In this document: positions 1 through 28,432 of the stretch, in pieces
How positions within the stretch are numbered: the stretch's first letter is position 1
How the letters are laid out: each line of letters starts with the position of its first letter
Source: Danio rerio
Taxonomy: Eukaryota; Chordata; Actinopteri; Cypriniformes; Danionidae
Direction: 5' to 3'
Length of the DNA: 64,000 bases
Assembly (NCBI RefSeq): GCF_049306965.1
Contig: NC_133187.1
Coordinates: 38,335,501 to 38,399,500, forward strand
Notes under the pieces: generated by a model
The model's input: only the letters and a program-made list of their open reading frames with translations
Told to the model about the DNA's origin: nothing
Database searches by the model: none
Position numbers and translations under genes: made by a program

Positions 1-72
1 AGTCATACGTACTTCTGGCTATAAATAACAATCTCCAGAAATGTATGTAGGGCTACGTTTTCAGAATGAGCC
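1..72. mobile_element. Right end of a TIR DNA transposon (cut by window edge)
   Basis: The stretch ending at about 72 (ctccagaaatgtatgtaggg, then gctacgttttcagaatgagc) matches the right terminal inverted repeat of the element at 10704-11292 with a few substitutions. The rest of this copy lies outside the window. Superfamily not determined. Confidence 0.6.
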
Positions 73-740
73 AATGTTGCTTTAGACAGGTGCCTCTCTC
101 CAGACCAAGGGTCCTGCTTTCAAAAGCACAAACGTTGTCACGCTTGTGCACAAACGCTTGTGCACAAAAAGCCAAATTAGTTTGGGAAGACAAGTTTTAA
201 ATGGAAATATTAATTTAATTAATTATTTACACAGCTAAAATTAAAAGGCTTAAAAGAACATCTTAAAAATGTTCTCCATGTAAATTAATTTTTACAGTAG
301 AATACCAGAAGTTACGTACCAAAATGCTGCAAGTTACTGCTAAAGTTTTAGATTGTTACTGTTAAAATTCTCACAGTGAGTGCATATTATAGTAGTGAAG
401 AATTAAGAATGTATGTGGTATTTTACTGGCCACTTTTGCTGTAAATAACTGTAACAATGTGGCAGTGTTAACAGTGATGTTGGAGAAAGACACCCATTAT
501 GAGGAATTCCTGTGGTTTATATGAGCTTCAGTTTGCAATGAGGTACAAAACAAGTCCATGTGCCACCAGCTGGGTGTATAATAGTTTTTTTTTTGCTGTG
601 TTTTATATTCTTACTGGTCCTGCAGCATTCTGAATGAACCTACATGAAATAATAAATAAATACAAGTTTTCCCAAATAAGGCACTGATACTAAAAGAAAT
701 TACTTGATTACAGTATAACTAAGTAAAAAAAATCACTGAG
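73..740. other. Intergenic, nothing recognised
   Basis: AT-rich sequence with no open frame of note, no repeat that recurs elsewhere in the window, and no convincing regulatory motif. Confidence 0.5.
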
Positions 741-757
741 TGGAGTAATATATATTT

Positions 758-1115
758 TATGATTCAACGCTAGAAAAGTTTGGTTGTGAGTTCTTACTAA
801 AACCTTATTAATTCGTTCATTCATTCGTTTTTTTTTTCAGCTTAGTCCCTTTATTCATCTGGGGTCACCACAGCGGAATGCACCGCCAACTTATCCAGCA
901 TTTTACACAGCAGAACCCACACGAACACGGGGAGAACATGCAAAGTCCACACAGAAATGCCGATTGACCCAGCCTGTACTCAAACCTGCTACCTTCTTCC
1001 TGTGAGGCGACAGTGCTAACCACTGAGCCACCGTGTCACCAAGTAAAGTATTATTTACTTTATGATTCAACCCAGTAAAAGTTTGGTTGTGAGTTCGTAC
1101 TTAAAACTTTATTCA
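758..1115. repeat. Direct duplication of about 50 bp flanking a SINE fragment
   Basis: A segment beginning tatgattcaac and continuing through agtttggttgtgagttc occurs at about 758-807 and again at about 1061-1111, one copy on each side of the SINE fragment at 829-1040. The copies differ at several bases. The length is too great for an ordinary retroposon target-site duplication, so a local duplication that now brackets the SINE is more likely. Confidence 0.65.
829..1040 (-). mobile_element. DANA/HE1-type SINE, reverse orientation, partial
   Basis: Read on the minus strand this ends in the characteristic tail: ccgctgtggtgacccc, agatgaataaagggactaag. It also carries the gtttgcatgttctccccg block and a 5' part with gtggctcagtggttagcac. 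It is about 210 bp, shorter than a full element, with internal sequence missing. The same family is seen at 6868-7186 (+) and 4341-4404 (-). Confidence 0.85.
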
Positions 1116-1659
1116 TCATAAAAATTGTGCATTTTTCCAGATATAATTTGCATATGTGCTGTTGGCTACATAACAGACTCTGGTCAAGCTAGATTTAATT
1201 GCCAAGGGAACTAACCTTAATATGTATTGAGTAAATGTAAATTCTAATTTGAAATGTAAATATAAAAAGCACTTATCACAGCCAGTGGGAATGTGCTGAT
1301 GAATTTTTATGACCTCATGCTGAAAATCCTTTGTCGGTGAAATGAAATCTTTAATGTGCTGTGTCTGTACATCCATCGATGCGTAATAGCACTAATGAGT
1401 CTTTAAAGATGCATAAAAAAAACAAAACACTCCAAAATGCATTGCATCTCCGCTCTTTTAACCTTTCCGTAATGTAGGCTCTTCAACATCTTTGGAAAAT
1501 TAAGGAACAAAAATATTTTGGGGGTGGCATTTTAACCACAACAACAAAAACAAAAAAGGTAAATATTCCTTGTGAACACAATATTTCTTTGTACTTACTT
1601 TCCAGTCTAGCTCTCATGTATTTTAATTAAGCAAAAGGTCTGAAAATTCTGTTGTGTAT

Positions 1660-2090
1660 TTAGGTATTGTAACTGTTGGGAACATTTGACAACGGAGGTG
1701 AGAATCCATGTACTGTTTATTATGAGATTCGTAAGGCAGGCACTGGTCAAACACAAGAGCAAACAGGTACATACAGGTAATCCAAAAGGCGAAGTCAGGT
1801 AACAGGCGAATGGTCAGGCGATAAAGAATCAATGACGAGAAAATAAGGCAAGAATCAAACACTAGAATAAACTAAAGACTAGACAGGATTACACTTCATG
1901 ATGTTACAGTATATAAACCAAGAAGGCAGCCAAGTGTGTGACAAAGTGAGCAGTTTATATACTTTGAGTAATCTGTCCTTGAGCAGCTCCCAGCTGTGTG
2001 CAATCAAAGGTGAACCGGAACAGGTGTAAGCGAGGTGTATGACGGGATATGTAGTTCATATGGTGACAGGATTGTAGTCTGAGTAAAAGT
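1660..2090. repeat. Probable dispersed repeat, unclassified
   Basis: A moderately GC-balanced block with aggcaggcactggtcaaac and aacaggtacatacaggtaat wording that I associate with a common zebrafish interspersed repeat, but I cannot place its family from the sequence. Open frames here are short and carry no recognisable domain. Confidence 0.35.
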
Positions 2091-2092
2091 GG

Positions 2093-2530
2093 TGAGGTGC
2101 GTCCCAATTTACGCCATTTTGTATTGCATTCACACTAAAAACTCTAAAAATAATAAGTGCACTTTAAAAACCCAGATGATGCACTTATTCAGCCATTAAA
2201 ATGAAGTGTGGAGGGATGGTTACTTTATACACTTAACACCTGCAGTTCTGCTCGCGTAGCAGAAGGGGCGGAGCTTTCGGGCGCTCATGTAGGATAACTA
2301 TTAATTTTGGATTGTGAAAGCAAGAGTGATTATAACGCCTCCTGATGGTGAATGTGGTTATCATGACAGGTAGTATTTGGTACTTTTGTCATTTATTTAA
2401 CTAATTTGGAAACAAAAAGACATTAGTGTTCCATTTGGTACAACACTATACTTATACTATGCTGTTGATTGCGTAAGTGCATAAGCACATAGTGCATAAG
2501 TGCATAGTGTGCCATTTGAGATGCAGCTAA
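2093..2530. mobile_element. MITE with 'gcgtcccaattt' ends
   Basis: The left end reads gtgcgtcccaatttacgcc and the right end, on the opposite strand, reads agctgcatctcaaatggcac, followed by a mirrored 'actatgcacttat' block. A related element lies at 11309-12106. This is a non-autonomous DNA transposon without coding sequence; superfamily unassigned. Confidence 0.55.
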
Positions 2531-3440
<910 letters not shown>

Positions 3441-3808
3441 TTTTGTTTATCCTGGCAACTGTTTTTTTTTTTTTACTGTTTATAGTTGTTTTTCACTCAT
3501 TTTATATTTTTATTGTTGTGAGATATGTGTTCAAAGCTTGTACATATTTCACAATAATAAACAATATATATTAAAAATACGGGCGCCCTCATCCCATTCA
3601 TCGTCATTACAGTAGCTTATACTAGGTTCATAGGACGGTAGATACGCCGTGTATATTTATGACAGGTGTCACCACTAAACGTGCTCTATCATAACGTATT
3701 CTACTAACCAACCCGGAGACGACAAACCATTGATGATGATGACGGTTTATTATTATTAGCATTTGCTTTCAACCGAATGGATGTCGCGCAATATCTGCGT
3801 TGACAATA

Positions 3809-17674
<13,866 letters not shown>

Positions 17675-18452
17675 AAATCTCAAAACCTTGAGTGAACTGG
17701 ACATCTTCAAATGTGCACAGTGTGTTTACTATTTAATGTATTGTTACATATAACAATATAATATATAAATATATCTATAGTTTATTGTTTTGTATCTGTA
17801 TGTATGATAGTTTGTAATATCTTACTGTAATATTCTGTATATGTGCAATATTGAAATACAGAATTGTGGTTTTGTTACAAAATCTGATGCCTTTAATATC
17901 GTCTATTCTTTTGTAAATTTGATCTTTTTGATTTTATGCTTAGTACTTTATTGTAAATTAAAAAAAATAACTAAAACACGAATTTAAATCAACTGTTAAT
18001 TAACCGTTTGCCTTTTTTATTATGCTGTTTAAGTACAAATGAATTTTTAAAGATATACTTAACATTTTTAAAAACATAATTATTTATACATTTCTAATCA
18101 AACAAGTATGCATTATATTATATTAATATTATATTATTATGTAATACTTTTCGTAAAGAAATAAATTACGATGATTGATGCAGTTTATCTACGACTTTAA
18201 ATTTGAATTATATCTCGCTCTTAATTTGGATATTACATCTATTCCTTATGTCTGACTTCACTCCCCTATGACGTAAAGAGGTCCGATGTATTGAACTAAT
18301 GGAATCATCTGATTCTTTTCAAAGAATCATTTAAACCGGCTCAGCAGTCCTTTGTGCATATATTGAACTGAACTGAACTGTTCAAAAGAGTCGATTCGCT
18401 CCCAAACTCGACGTCACCACAATGGCCCGGAATTTCCTCCTCGAGAGATCTA
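17675..18452. other. Intergenic between the RUN-PDZ-PTB gene and unk
   Basis: Covers the likely 3' UTR of the first gene (ATTAAA at 17957-17962 and AATAAA at 18160-18165 are candidate poly(A) signals) and the upstream region of unk. Only about 860 bp separate the stop codon from the unk start codon. The block 18290-18415 with gaatcatctgattc may be a small repeat. Confidence 0.5.
18160..18165 (+). terminator. Candidate poly(A) signal of the RUN-PDZ-PTB gene
   Basis: First canonical AATAAA downstream of the stop codon at 17674. A variant ATTAAA at 17957-17962 is nearer. Neither is confirmed by other sequence signals. Confidence 0.4.
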
Positions 18453-18462
18453 GCGCATGCGC
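18453..18462. promoter_or_regulatory. NRF1-type palindrome upstream of unk
   Basis: gcgcatgcgc is the exact palindromic NRF1 consensus, 73 bp before the unk start codon at the edge of a GC-richer first exon. Such sites are typical of TATA-less, broadly expressed vertebrate promoters. No TATA box is apparent. Confidence 0.55.
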
Positions 18463-18534
18463 ACATCGAAAAAGAATGCGGACTTCGCAGCTCTCCCAAT
18501 ATTAAATAGTTTGATGGCCATAGTTTGATAAATC

Positions 18535-21500
18535 ATGTCGAAAGCACCGTCTCTGCCCGGTTCTTCGGGTGCTGCGGCCAGCCTGGGACCTTCATCGTCC
18601 TCCTCTTGCTCGTCTCCCTCGGCAGGTGGCACGACTTCCCCCGCTAACGTGCTGCACGCACAGCCCGAGAAGCCCCAGCACTACACGTACGTAACCAAAC
18701 ACCTTTAACTTACACCCACCTGATCGCTCATGCAAATCACACATCTTTCATGCATCAGCACATTTTACACGCCTCTGATGGGGTTTGGTGGCTCTGGTGA
18801 TCTGGGTTGAGAGATTAATTTAATGCAGGCCTAGTGGTGTGATGGTCTGTGCATCTATTGCTGTGAGGTGATGTTTTGAAGGATGGACTTCAGCTTCCTG
18901 GTGATTTGTAAACAGAGTAATGAAGGCAAGCTATGAATGGTTAATTAATGTGATGTGTTATCCTTTGTGAAATAGTTTTTAAAGTGCAAGTCTATTATTT
19001 TTCATCACAAACCTCTGAGGGAGCGCCACATAACTGTCCACACACAGCTTTTGATGAATTACTTTACATTTGGTCAGGTTTTTTTTTTCAATACGCTTAC
19101 AAATAAGTAAAATGTTTAACTCTGAAATGGCAAGCAAGCCAGATTTAGCTGGTTATATAAAATATTTAAAGACTGATATTCAAAACCACTATACACATTT
19201 CAAGTACTTTATAATGCCATTTCAAGGCTTTCCAGTCATTACCTAAAAATCTTCCAAATGTGTTTATTTTTTTATTTAAACCTGCATATAAGGTTTTTAA
19301 AGAGAAATTTAGATGTATCATAAGAGTAAAACACATTTAGATTTTTCTTATCAAATAAGCAAATCTATGTAATGATGTAAATAATGCATGAAAAGCATCT
19401 TTATAAGTTTGCTGTCATTCCTCATTATTGTATGATTAGAAATAGTACTTTAGAATCCACTATGCATATTTCCATCACTTTCACAAGGCCTTTAAAGTGG
19501 GGCTGCACAAAATATGGTTTCAGCATCAATATTGCAATGTGCACACTCGCAATAGTCACATCACAACAGTGGTGGAAAGAGTACTGAAAAAGTAAAAGTA
19601 CCAGTACTTGCCTAAAAATGTAGTGCAAGTAGAGTAAAAGTATCTGTTGTAAATATTACTCAAAGTATGAGTAAAAAGTAGACCTTTCAAAAGTACTCGG
19701 GAAAGTATTATGGTGTAAAAAGCTCATGCATTAACATGTAATTTGTGGATGAGTGTAAACGTAACATTCTGTAGTGAATCTAATTATTGCCCAGCAGGCA
19801 CACACTGTCAAAGGACGTTAATATTAGGTTAGATTTAGGTTGTGATATCAGGTGACCAAAATTCAATGTTTAGCCAGCTTCTAAGGACAACATTTTTTTG
19901 ATGTCCAATAATGACGTCAAATGATGTTGGTATTTTTTTTATATAAGGTTGTGTTAGAAACTGACTGAAATCCAACGTCGAGCCAACATCTTAAACTTAC
20001 GGCATATAGACATCAAATACTGACACTTATTCATCAGGTATGACAACAAACTCCAATATCCGATAGACGTCATAATGGTAACGTCCACACAACGTCAAGC
20101 TGTAACATCATTAGACGTTGATATTTGGTTAATTATAGGTTGGACGTTGGACATTGACGTCAGCCTGATGTTGGGTTCTGATGCCAACCCAATTTTCATT
20201 TCTAAACAAAATGTAACGTCCCAATGACGTTCTGGTACAACTTCAATCTGAGGTCATGACGCCATTTTGGTCACCATACAGTAAACTTCAGTCATCTTCT
20301 CATCAGTAACATGCATCTAAACAGTCTCTGGGTCATTGCGTGTAAAGATTTAGGACATCTTGTTGGACAGTTTTAATGCTTTAAACAGTTTGCTGCAATT
20401 ATAAATCACCCATGTCTTGGGGTTATTCATTTTGATGTAATTTACCTTCTATGTTTGATTTGATTGGACAGGAATGACAGGACTGATTTTTGTAATCCCA
20501 TAGACAAGAAAAAATAAGGAGTGACTGCAGGTTGAAGGAAAGTAGTGGAGTAAAAGTACCGATACTGCACTAAAACTATTCTCAAGTGAAAGTAAAAGTA
20601 CATATTTTTAAAACTTCTTAGTAAATTACAATTTCTGAGAAATACTACTCGATTGCAGTGGTTTGAGTATTTGTAATTTGTTGTTTTACACCACTGCATC
20701 ACAAGATATGCAATGTTGAGTCTGATTGTTGAATAGGAGCCACAGAATTTTATTTATTACTGTATTCATATGGAATATATTTACAATTAATGCAAAAAAA
20801 AAAAAAAAGTGTTTCTTTTGTCATGTTTTTAGTCCAAATGTCTACATTTCAAAGCAAAAACTTACCCCACTGGCAGATCATTTTACCTGTTTTACTGAAA
20901 AACTCTTAATTTTGACTAATTACTTCTCAAGTTGAAAACAAACCAATATTTTAGCTTGATTTAAGAATTTTTTTAAAATATTTTTACTTGAAACGAGACA
21001 AAACAAAGTAAGAAAAGCATTTTTTGCATTGTGACTGTTCAATTACTGTGCTTGAATACTGTTAGGCTCTCCAGAAAACCATAAAAGTCAAACTGTTTTC
21101 ATATGAATGAAATATTGCAATCTTAAATTTTTTCCAATATCATACAGCTCTACTTTAAAGATTAATAATTCATGCCAGATAATTGAAGATTTTTGAGCAT
21201 CATTATGTCAGACATTGCAAGTTTTATTATAATATTAATGTGTTGAGCATAAGCTTGAACATAGTATACTATATTCTCATACATTTTGACTTTTTATTTC
21301 TACAGCACCAGGGTTCTATATCAAAATGCTAAAATTACTAATATATCCATTAACATTTCACATAAATAGCCAACACACTAGATCTGGTTCCTGTATTTGG
21401 AACAGTCCTGTATTTTCCTGTATTTAACAGTCCCAAGGGTATTTTCAGAACTTGGCAAACGTGCTTTTTCCTTTTATGCACCCAGTGCCTTGGAACGACC

Positions 21501-24500
21501 TGCAAAATCAGCTCAATCTTGACACACTTCCGAGTACTTTTAAATATCTTTTGTACAACATCTTAAAGGATACTTGTAATTGTTTTTTTTATGATTTGAT
21601 CTTTTTATGAATGGTGATTTTGTAATCTTGTGATATTGATTTTGTGATTTTTATGTGAAACTTTGTGTTTCCTGCCATCTTGACCTGGTCTCACTAGAAG
21701 ACAAGACAGTACTGTGTCAATGTGATTTCCTGGCTAAATAAAGGAAATAATAATATTAATAATGATATTAAATGCATATATTTTTCTTCTGAAAGTCAGA
21801 TCATGAAAATGACATATATTACACTCTTTGAAATAGTGTTTATTTTTACATTTGTCCGGCTTTGCAGATTTTCAGTTTTCAACTAGGGCTACACAATATT
21901 GGCGAAAGCTGCAATATTTAGTTTTTCTACATTATATATTGCAATATCAACTATAATTTTCACCAGATGAAATGAATAGCTCTTTCTGGAAAGAAATCAC
22001 AATTTTAGATTGATTGGGATGATTTTGTAGGACAGTGCTTCAGCAATAAAATAAGCCAAACAGAAGCTCTGATAAATACAGTAGAGCAAATGAAATGCAG
22101 TGTTTTGTGGGAGTCTAGCAATATTCAGATACATAAATTAAATAGTTAAATGTAAAATAACACTGTGCAGTCTTCATTATCTATATATAGACCATTTCAA
22201 TATAACGATATATCATTGGTTCATGAACAGTTCCTGCATGTCTTAAAACTTTTTCAGGACTGTCAAGAGGCAATTCAGTCACAACTAATGTTAACACAGC
22301 TGTCATTATAAGAAGTATGAACATATGGAACGTTCTGGATTCTCAGAAGCTTAGAAAATGAAAGATCTAAAACAGGAAATAAACCAGGACCATTGTTATT
22401 GCTTACATCCCTCAAAATGGTCTATACATAAACCAAACACATCTTTTCTAAAGTTACAAACATAATTTCTTGTGTGTGAATACTTTAAAGTGGCTTGATA
22501 GAGTTGCACAGGCCTTAAAACCACACACAAATGATAAACGCTTTACTAACTTAATGGTTAATCTTTGCTGTGACTTCACAACTACTTTGCAAAAGATCCT
22601 GCGATGCGATTACAGTGAATGCACACATTGCATTATCAATACTGAAATGATATATTGTCCAGCTCTATTTTCATCCTTCAAATGTTTAGTAGCCACGTCC
22701 ATGCTATTTGTGTGTTTTGTTAGTTTAACTATTATAGTGTGTGACGAACTCCTAATCTTAATCTCTAATCTTAGGTATCTGAAGGAGTTTCGGACAGAAC
22801 AGTGTCCTCTTTTTGTTCAGCACAAGTGTACTCAGCACAGGCCTTTCACCTGCTTTCACTGGCACTTCCTGAACCAGAGACGACGGAGGCCGATTCGCAG
22901 ACGAGATGGAACCTTTAATTACAGCCCTGACGTGTACTGCGTTAAATACGACGAGGGCACGGGAACATGTCCTGATGGGGATGAGTAAGAACCAGCACAC
23001 ACACTTGACACGTTCAGACTGCACTACATGTGTCAGTTTCTGGTTACAGATTTAAAGGGATAGTTCACACCAAAAAAAGAAAATTATATGTACTATTTTC
23101 TCACCCTTTATGAGTTTTTGTTGTCTGCTGAACCTAAAAGAAGATATTTTAAAGATAATTGTAATCATTTACTTCCACAGTGCTTGTTTATCCTACTATG
23201 AATCAGAATCAGATAGAGCTTTATTGCCAGGTATGTTCACACATACGAGGAATTTGCTTTCGTGACAGAGTTTCTACAATGCAACAGAATAACAGAGACA
23301 GAACAAAAAAACAGATAATAAATACATTTTTAAAAATAGAAGCCAGAGAACACGGAGATGGCAGCAAAGAAACAAAAATGCATTGAAAACATGTAACAGG
23401 TGTAAGGCGGAATATGAATGTAATTTAATGTTGATGATTAACAGAACACTTTAGCTATTGTAAGTTTGCCAATCAAAATTAAAGTGCCCCTCCGCACAAA
23501 AGTGGAACTGTCCAACCCCGCACGTTGCACTAATAAGTGCTATTTATTACTGGAGTTTGCAGCTGCTCTGAAAACCAAACCAAAACCGCTGGTCAGCGGA
23601 CTACTCTGATTTGCTGGTCAAGGACATTAGTAATAAAATTACAAATGAGTATTACGAGGGAGGTATAGTGATATATTACACTGGTTTAACTTGTTTGCAG
23701 CATGAAATTGGTAGTTTTATTGTAGCGTAGTCTAGCCTATGGTGTAGGAATCTAGTTTAGGCAATCGTTTGGAGTGCTACTTTTTACTTTCATTCAATGT
23801 GTTCTTGGTCATTATTAATGCATTGTCACCTTAAATGAGCATGTGCAGCATGGCAAAAATAGACCCAGTGCCAAAACTATCACGGCACTGCTGCTTTAGT
23901 GATGCTTACGCCTCGTTCTGACACGCTGCTTTTGCGTACAGTATGAAAGCTCTAATCTGTTAACATAGACCCCAAAAAACCATGCACTGCTCACACTCAG
24001 TCTTTCAGCCCTCTCACCGAAAACACTTGATTAATCTTGGCTGGCAGATCAACACTCGCCACATGATTGCTCTCATCTGTGCCATTATTTGTAAGTGTGT
24101 TTAAGTGAGTTTGCAAACCTGTGTACTTTCCATAGCTTCTTCCTAAAACTTCAGCCGTAGGCAGTTCCCGCGGTCACAAAAACCTCCTGTCATCTCAACT
24201 AGGTGCGCCAGAAAAGCGTGAATGTGTTGCGTGCGTGTCCCTCCATTCGTAATAACAAACTTGAATGAGCTTGCCTTAGGCAGCCTCAGTCATAATCAGT
24301 CCAGTGTGCATGGTTATTAGTCTCGGTGCACAAACTAGCGCAAAGTTGGCATAACTATGTTTAGTTGCTGCAGTTTTGTTCCGTTCAAAAACACGAAGTT
24401 GAGAAGCCTTTACGATTAATTAACCGTGACGAATTAAATTGCGGTTAATAGTGAAATCGGTTAATCGTTGCATCCCTTTACTGATGTGGTTCGGAAACTT

Positions 24501-27500
24501 TTTATTTAAAAAATTAAGTTTATCTACTACTTTTTTAATGTTGGGATCAGATGGACGCTGTACAAATACTGCAGTTTTGTGGGTTATGTTGTCTTCATTT
24601 CATCATTTAGTTTCTACATAGACCTGCATTCATTCGCCTCTCTCTACCTACTGAATTCCTGAATCAGTGGGTGGAGCTGAACAGCCAATGGTGGACAAAA
24701 ATGCCAACATGAATGTTTTGAAACCTATAGGATGTTTTTAATTGTACAGAAACCTCTTATATGTCAAAAGAGCAAGCTAATTTTGATTCCTCAGTTTATA
24801 ACCTCTTCAAAATATGTGTCTATTGGCAGGTGTCCATTTCTACACAGAACAGCTGGAGACACAGAGAGGCGGTATCACCTGCGCTACTATAAGACCGGCT
24901 CCTGTATCCACGAGACTGATGGAAAGGGGCACTGCAGTAAAAACGGCCCTCACTGTGCCTTTGCTCATGGGTCACATGACCTCAGAAGCCCTGTATATGA
25001 CATCAGGTGTGTAGCTGGTCTTCAGAGCAGTATTTCATCTGAGTATGAAAACTTCTTATTAACGTTTTGCACCAAATCATGCTAATAACATGCTAATTTA
25101 TGCTAGAATCATGCTAGAAACATGTTAATTCATGCTAGAATCATGCTAATAACATGCTCATTCATGCTAGATTCAGTGCTAGAAACATGTTAATTCATTC
25201 TAGAATCATGTTAATATCATGCCAATTCATGCTAGAATCATGCTAGTAACATACTAAGTCATGCTAGAACCTTGCTAGTAACATGCTAATTCATGCTAGA
25301 TTCATGCTAGAAACATTTTAATTTATGCTAGAATCATGCTAGTAACATGCAAATTCATGCTAGAATCATTCTAGTAACATGCTAGTAACATGCTAATTCA
25401 TGTTAGAATCGTACTAGTAACATGCTAATTCAATCTAGAATCATGCTAGTAGCATGCTAATTCATGCTAGAATCATGCTAGTAACATGCTAATTCATGCT
25501 AGAGTCATGCTAGTAACATGCTAATTTATGCTGAATCATGCTAGAAACATGTAAATTCATGCTAGAATCATGCTTGTAACATGCTAATTCATGCTAGAAT
25601 CATGCTAGTAGCATGCTAATTCATGCTAGATTCATGCTAGAAACATTTTAATTCATGCTAGAGTCATGCTAGTAACATGCTAGTAACATGCTAATTCATG
25701 CTAGAATTATGCTAGTAACATGCCAATTCAACCTTGAATCATGCTAGTAGCATGCTAATTCATGCTAGATTTAGTGCTAGAAACATGTTAATTCATGCTA
25801 GAATCATGCTAGTAACATGCCAGTTCATGCTGGAATCATGCTAGAAACAAGTTAATTCATGCTAGAATCATGCTAATAACATGCTAATTCATGCTAGAGT
25901 CATGCTAGTAACATGCTAATTCATGCTGAATCATGCTTGTAACATGTTAATTCATGCTAGAGTCATGCTAGTAACATGCTAGTAACATGCAAATTCATGC
26001 TAGAATTATGCTAGTAACATGCCAGTTCATGCTGGAATCATGCTAGAAACAAGTTAATTCATGCTAGAATCATGCTAATAACATGCTAATTCATGCTAGA
26101 GTAATGCTAGTAACATGCTGAATCATGCTAGTAACATGTTAATTCATGCTAGAGTCATGCTAGTAACATGCTAGTAACATGCTAATTCATGCTAGAATTA
26201 TGCTAGTAACATGCCAATTCAATCTTGAATCATGCTAGTAGCATGCTAATTCATGCTAGATTTAGTGCTAGAAACATGTTAATTCATGCTAGAATCATGC
26301 TAGTAACATGCCAGTTCATGCTAGAACCATGCTAGTAACATGCTAATTAATGCTAGAATCATGCTAGTAACATGCTAATTCATACTAGTCTAGTATGCTA
26401 GTCATGTCCTTTTTTTTTAGAAAAATGCATCAATTTTGGATCAATAAAAGCATATTCTCAGCAATATTGTGTTTATTTAGGCCAAAATATAAGAAGGAAA
26501 TTGCTCCTCTGTCGTAAATGTCCTGTCACTGTGCCTGGAGGAGGTAAAAGCATGGCTTTCCGAGATTTTTTTATTTTTAAATGAGGAAAAAACAGAGGTT
26601 ATATTTGGGCCAAATGATTTGTCGGATTATAAACACCCCAGGTTAGGCAACTTAGTGGAGTTTAGATCACCCCGTTTATGTAACCTGGGTGTTTTGTTAG
26701 ATTAGAACTTAATATTTAATAAACATATTTTAATAGCTTTTACTAACTTCTCCTTCTTATTAAAAGGAAGTCCTCCCTCAATTTGCATTCTCTAGAAATT
26801 GCTATACAAGTGCTTATAACCTCCCTGTTAAACTATTGCAACTCTGTATTTTGAGCTGCCTAAGTCTCAGATCGATCTCCTGCAAAACGCTGCAGCTAGA
26901 TTTTAACAAAAAGCCTGAAATATGTACATGTTGCTCCCATTTTGGCCATATTGGTTACCCTTGAGACAAAGAATCAAATTTAAAATCCTTTTTTTTTTGT
27001 GTACAAAGCCTTACATGGCCTGGGCCCCCATTATTTATCTCAACTGATTGTGGCCTACACTCCATCTAGACTCTTGCGCTCCGCTGATCAGTTTCAATTA
27101 AAAGTCCCAAAAAAAGCAGGGGCAAACGTGCATTCTCTGTAGCCGGTCCTCGCCTTTAGAACGCGCTGCAGCTAGAATTAAAAATGGCTTTAGCACTGAA
27201 AGTATTTAAGTGTAAATTAAAGAGAGATTTATTTTCTAGATTGTTTAAAGCATAAATCCCCTCCTGAGGGGACCAACTGTCTTGTTTTTAGTCCTGTTTA
27301 GTATGGTCAACTGTGGCAGCATCTTTTTACTTGGCGGAATTATTTATAGGGTCAATGCTCTCTTTTAAATTATGTGCCTATTGTTGTTTTGTTTATTATG
27401 TCTGAACTGCTTGTTTGTATCTTTGTGTAAATTTAAACTATAATAAAATATGTTTAGTGTTTTTTTCATGTGATCCTTCTGATTTGTAACCTCATAAATA

Positions 27501-28384
27501 TTTCAAATAATTATCATTAAAATAATTTTACTTAATATTATTTTCAGTTATCTTTTATAAACGGCAGTTTTAACAGAACAGCGTTCAAATTTAATTGATC
27601 TCTTTGCTAAGTCACTTTTTATTGATTTAAAGCATTGTTGCTGTACAAAAGTATTATTTTAAACCTTACCATCTACCATGTGATATCTGTATTGATTTTT
27701 GTTCTGATCAGAGAGGTCCAGGTATTAGAAGCCCAGGCCACTACTGGGTTGACTGAGGGCTCGTCTGGAGAAGGCCAGTCTGGAGTTGTGGCCAGCACTG
27801 CACTCATAGAAAAGATCCTGAGTGAAGATCCACGCTGGCAAGGTGAAATCAGCCTCTTCACACACATACACACACACAACTTGAAAACGCTTTTGTATTA
27901 GTGTGTCATGCTTTTCATTTGTTTATTTCAGATAACAGTTTTGTGCTCTCTCACTATAAGACTGAGCTTTGCAAAAAACCTCCTCGCCTGTGCCGTCAGG
28001 GCTACGCATGTCCCTACTATCACAACAGCAAAGACCGCAGACGGAGCCCTCACAAGCACAAATACAGGTCTGTTTAATACTCGATGTTCCAGAAAATAAG
28101 CTACATTATCAAATGGAGTTGACAGAGAGGGAAAAAAAACATTAAAATGATGTTTAGGTCAAATTTTCACTTAGAAATATTGTAAATTAGCCTATTGGTA
28201 GTTGCAAAGTAAAACATAAGGTTACATAGGGTGTTTTTCCACTGCGTTCCATCAGTGATTGGTCAGAAAGAATCATACTTACAATTGTAAGGCAACTTGC
28301 TGCACAGTTGAATCAGCTTTTAACCAAAGATGCGCTTGACTTGACTTAAGTTGAGTCAACTCAAATAGCACAGCTTTTGTTTTG

Positions 28385-28432
<48 letters not shown>

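Larger units (their letters stand above)
18687..22774 (+). other. unk intron 1
   Basis: Contains hAT copy B, a LINE 3' fragment and a gggctacacaatattgg repeat, listed separately. The segments 18690-19560 and 20705-21450 contain nothing I can name beyond A-rich runs. A 172-residue open frame at 22470-22988 is intron sequence read into exon 2. Confidence 0.6.

Noticed and set aside
22470-22774. Left part of a 172-residue frame reaching into unk exon 2
   Set aside because: It is repeat-derived intron; frame and family match begin only at the acceptor at 22774.
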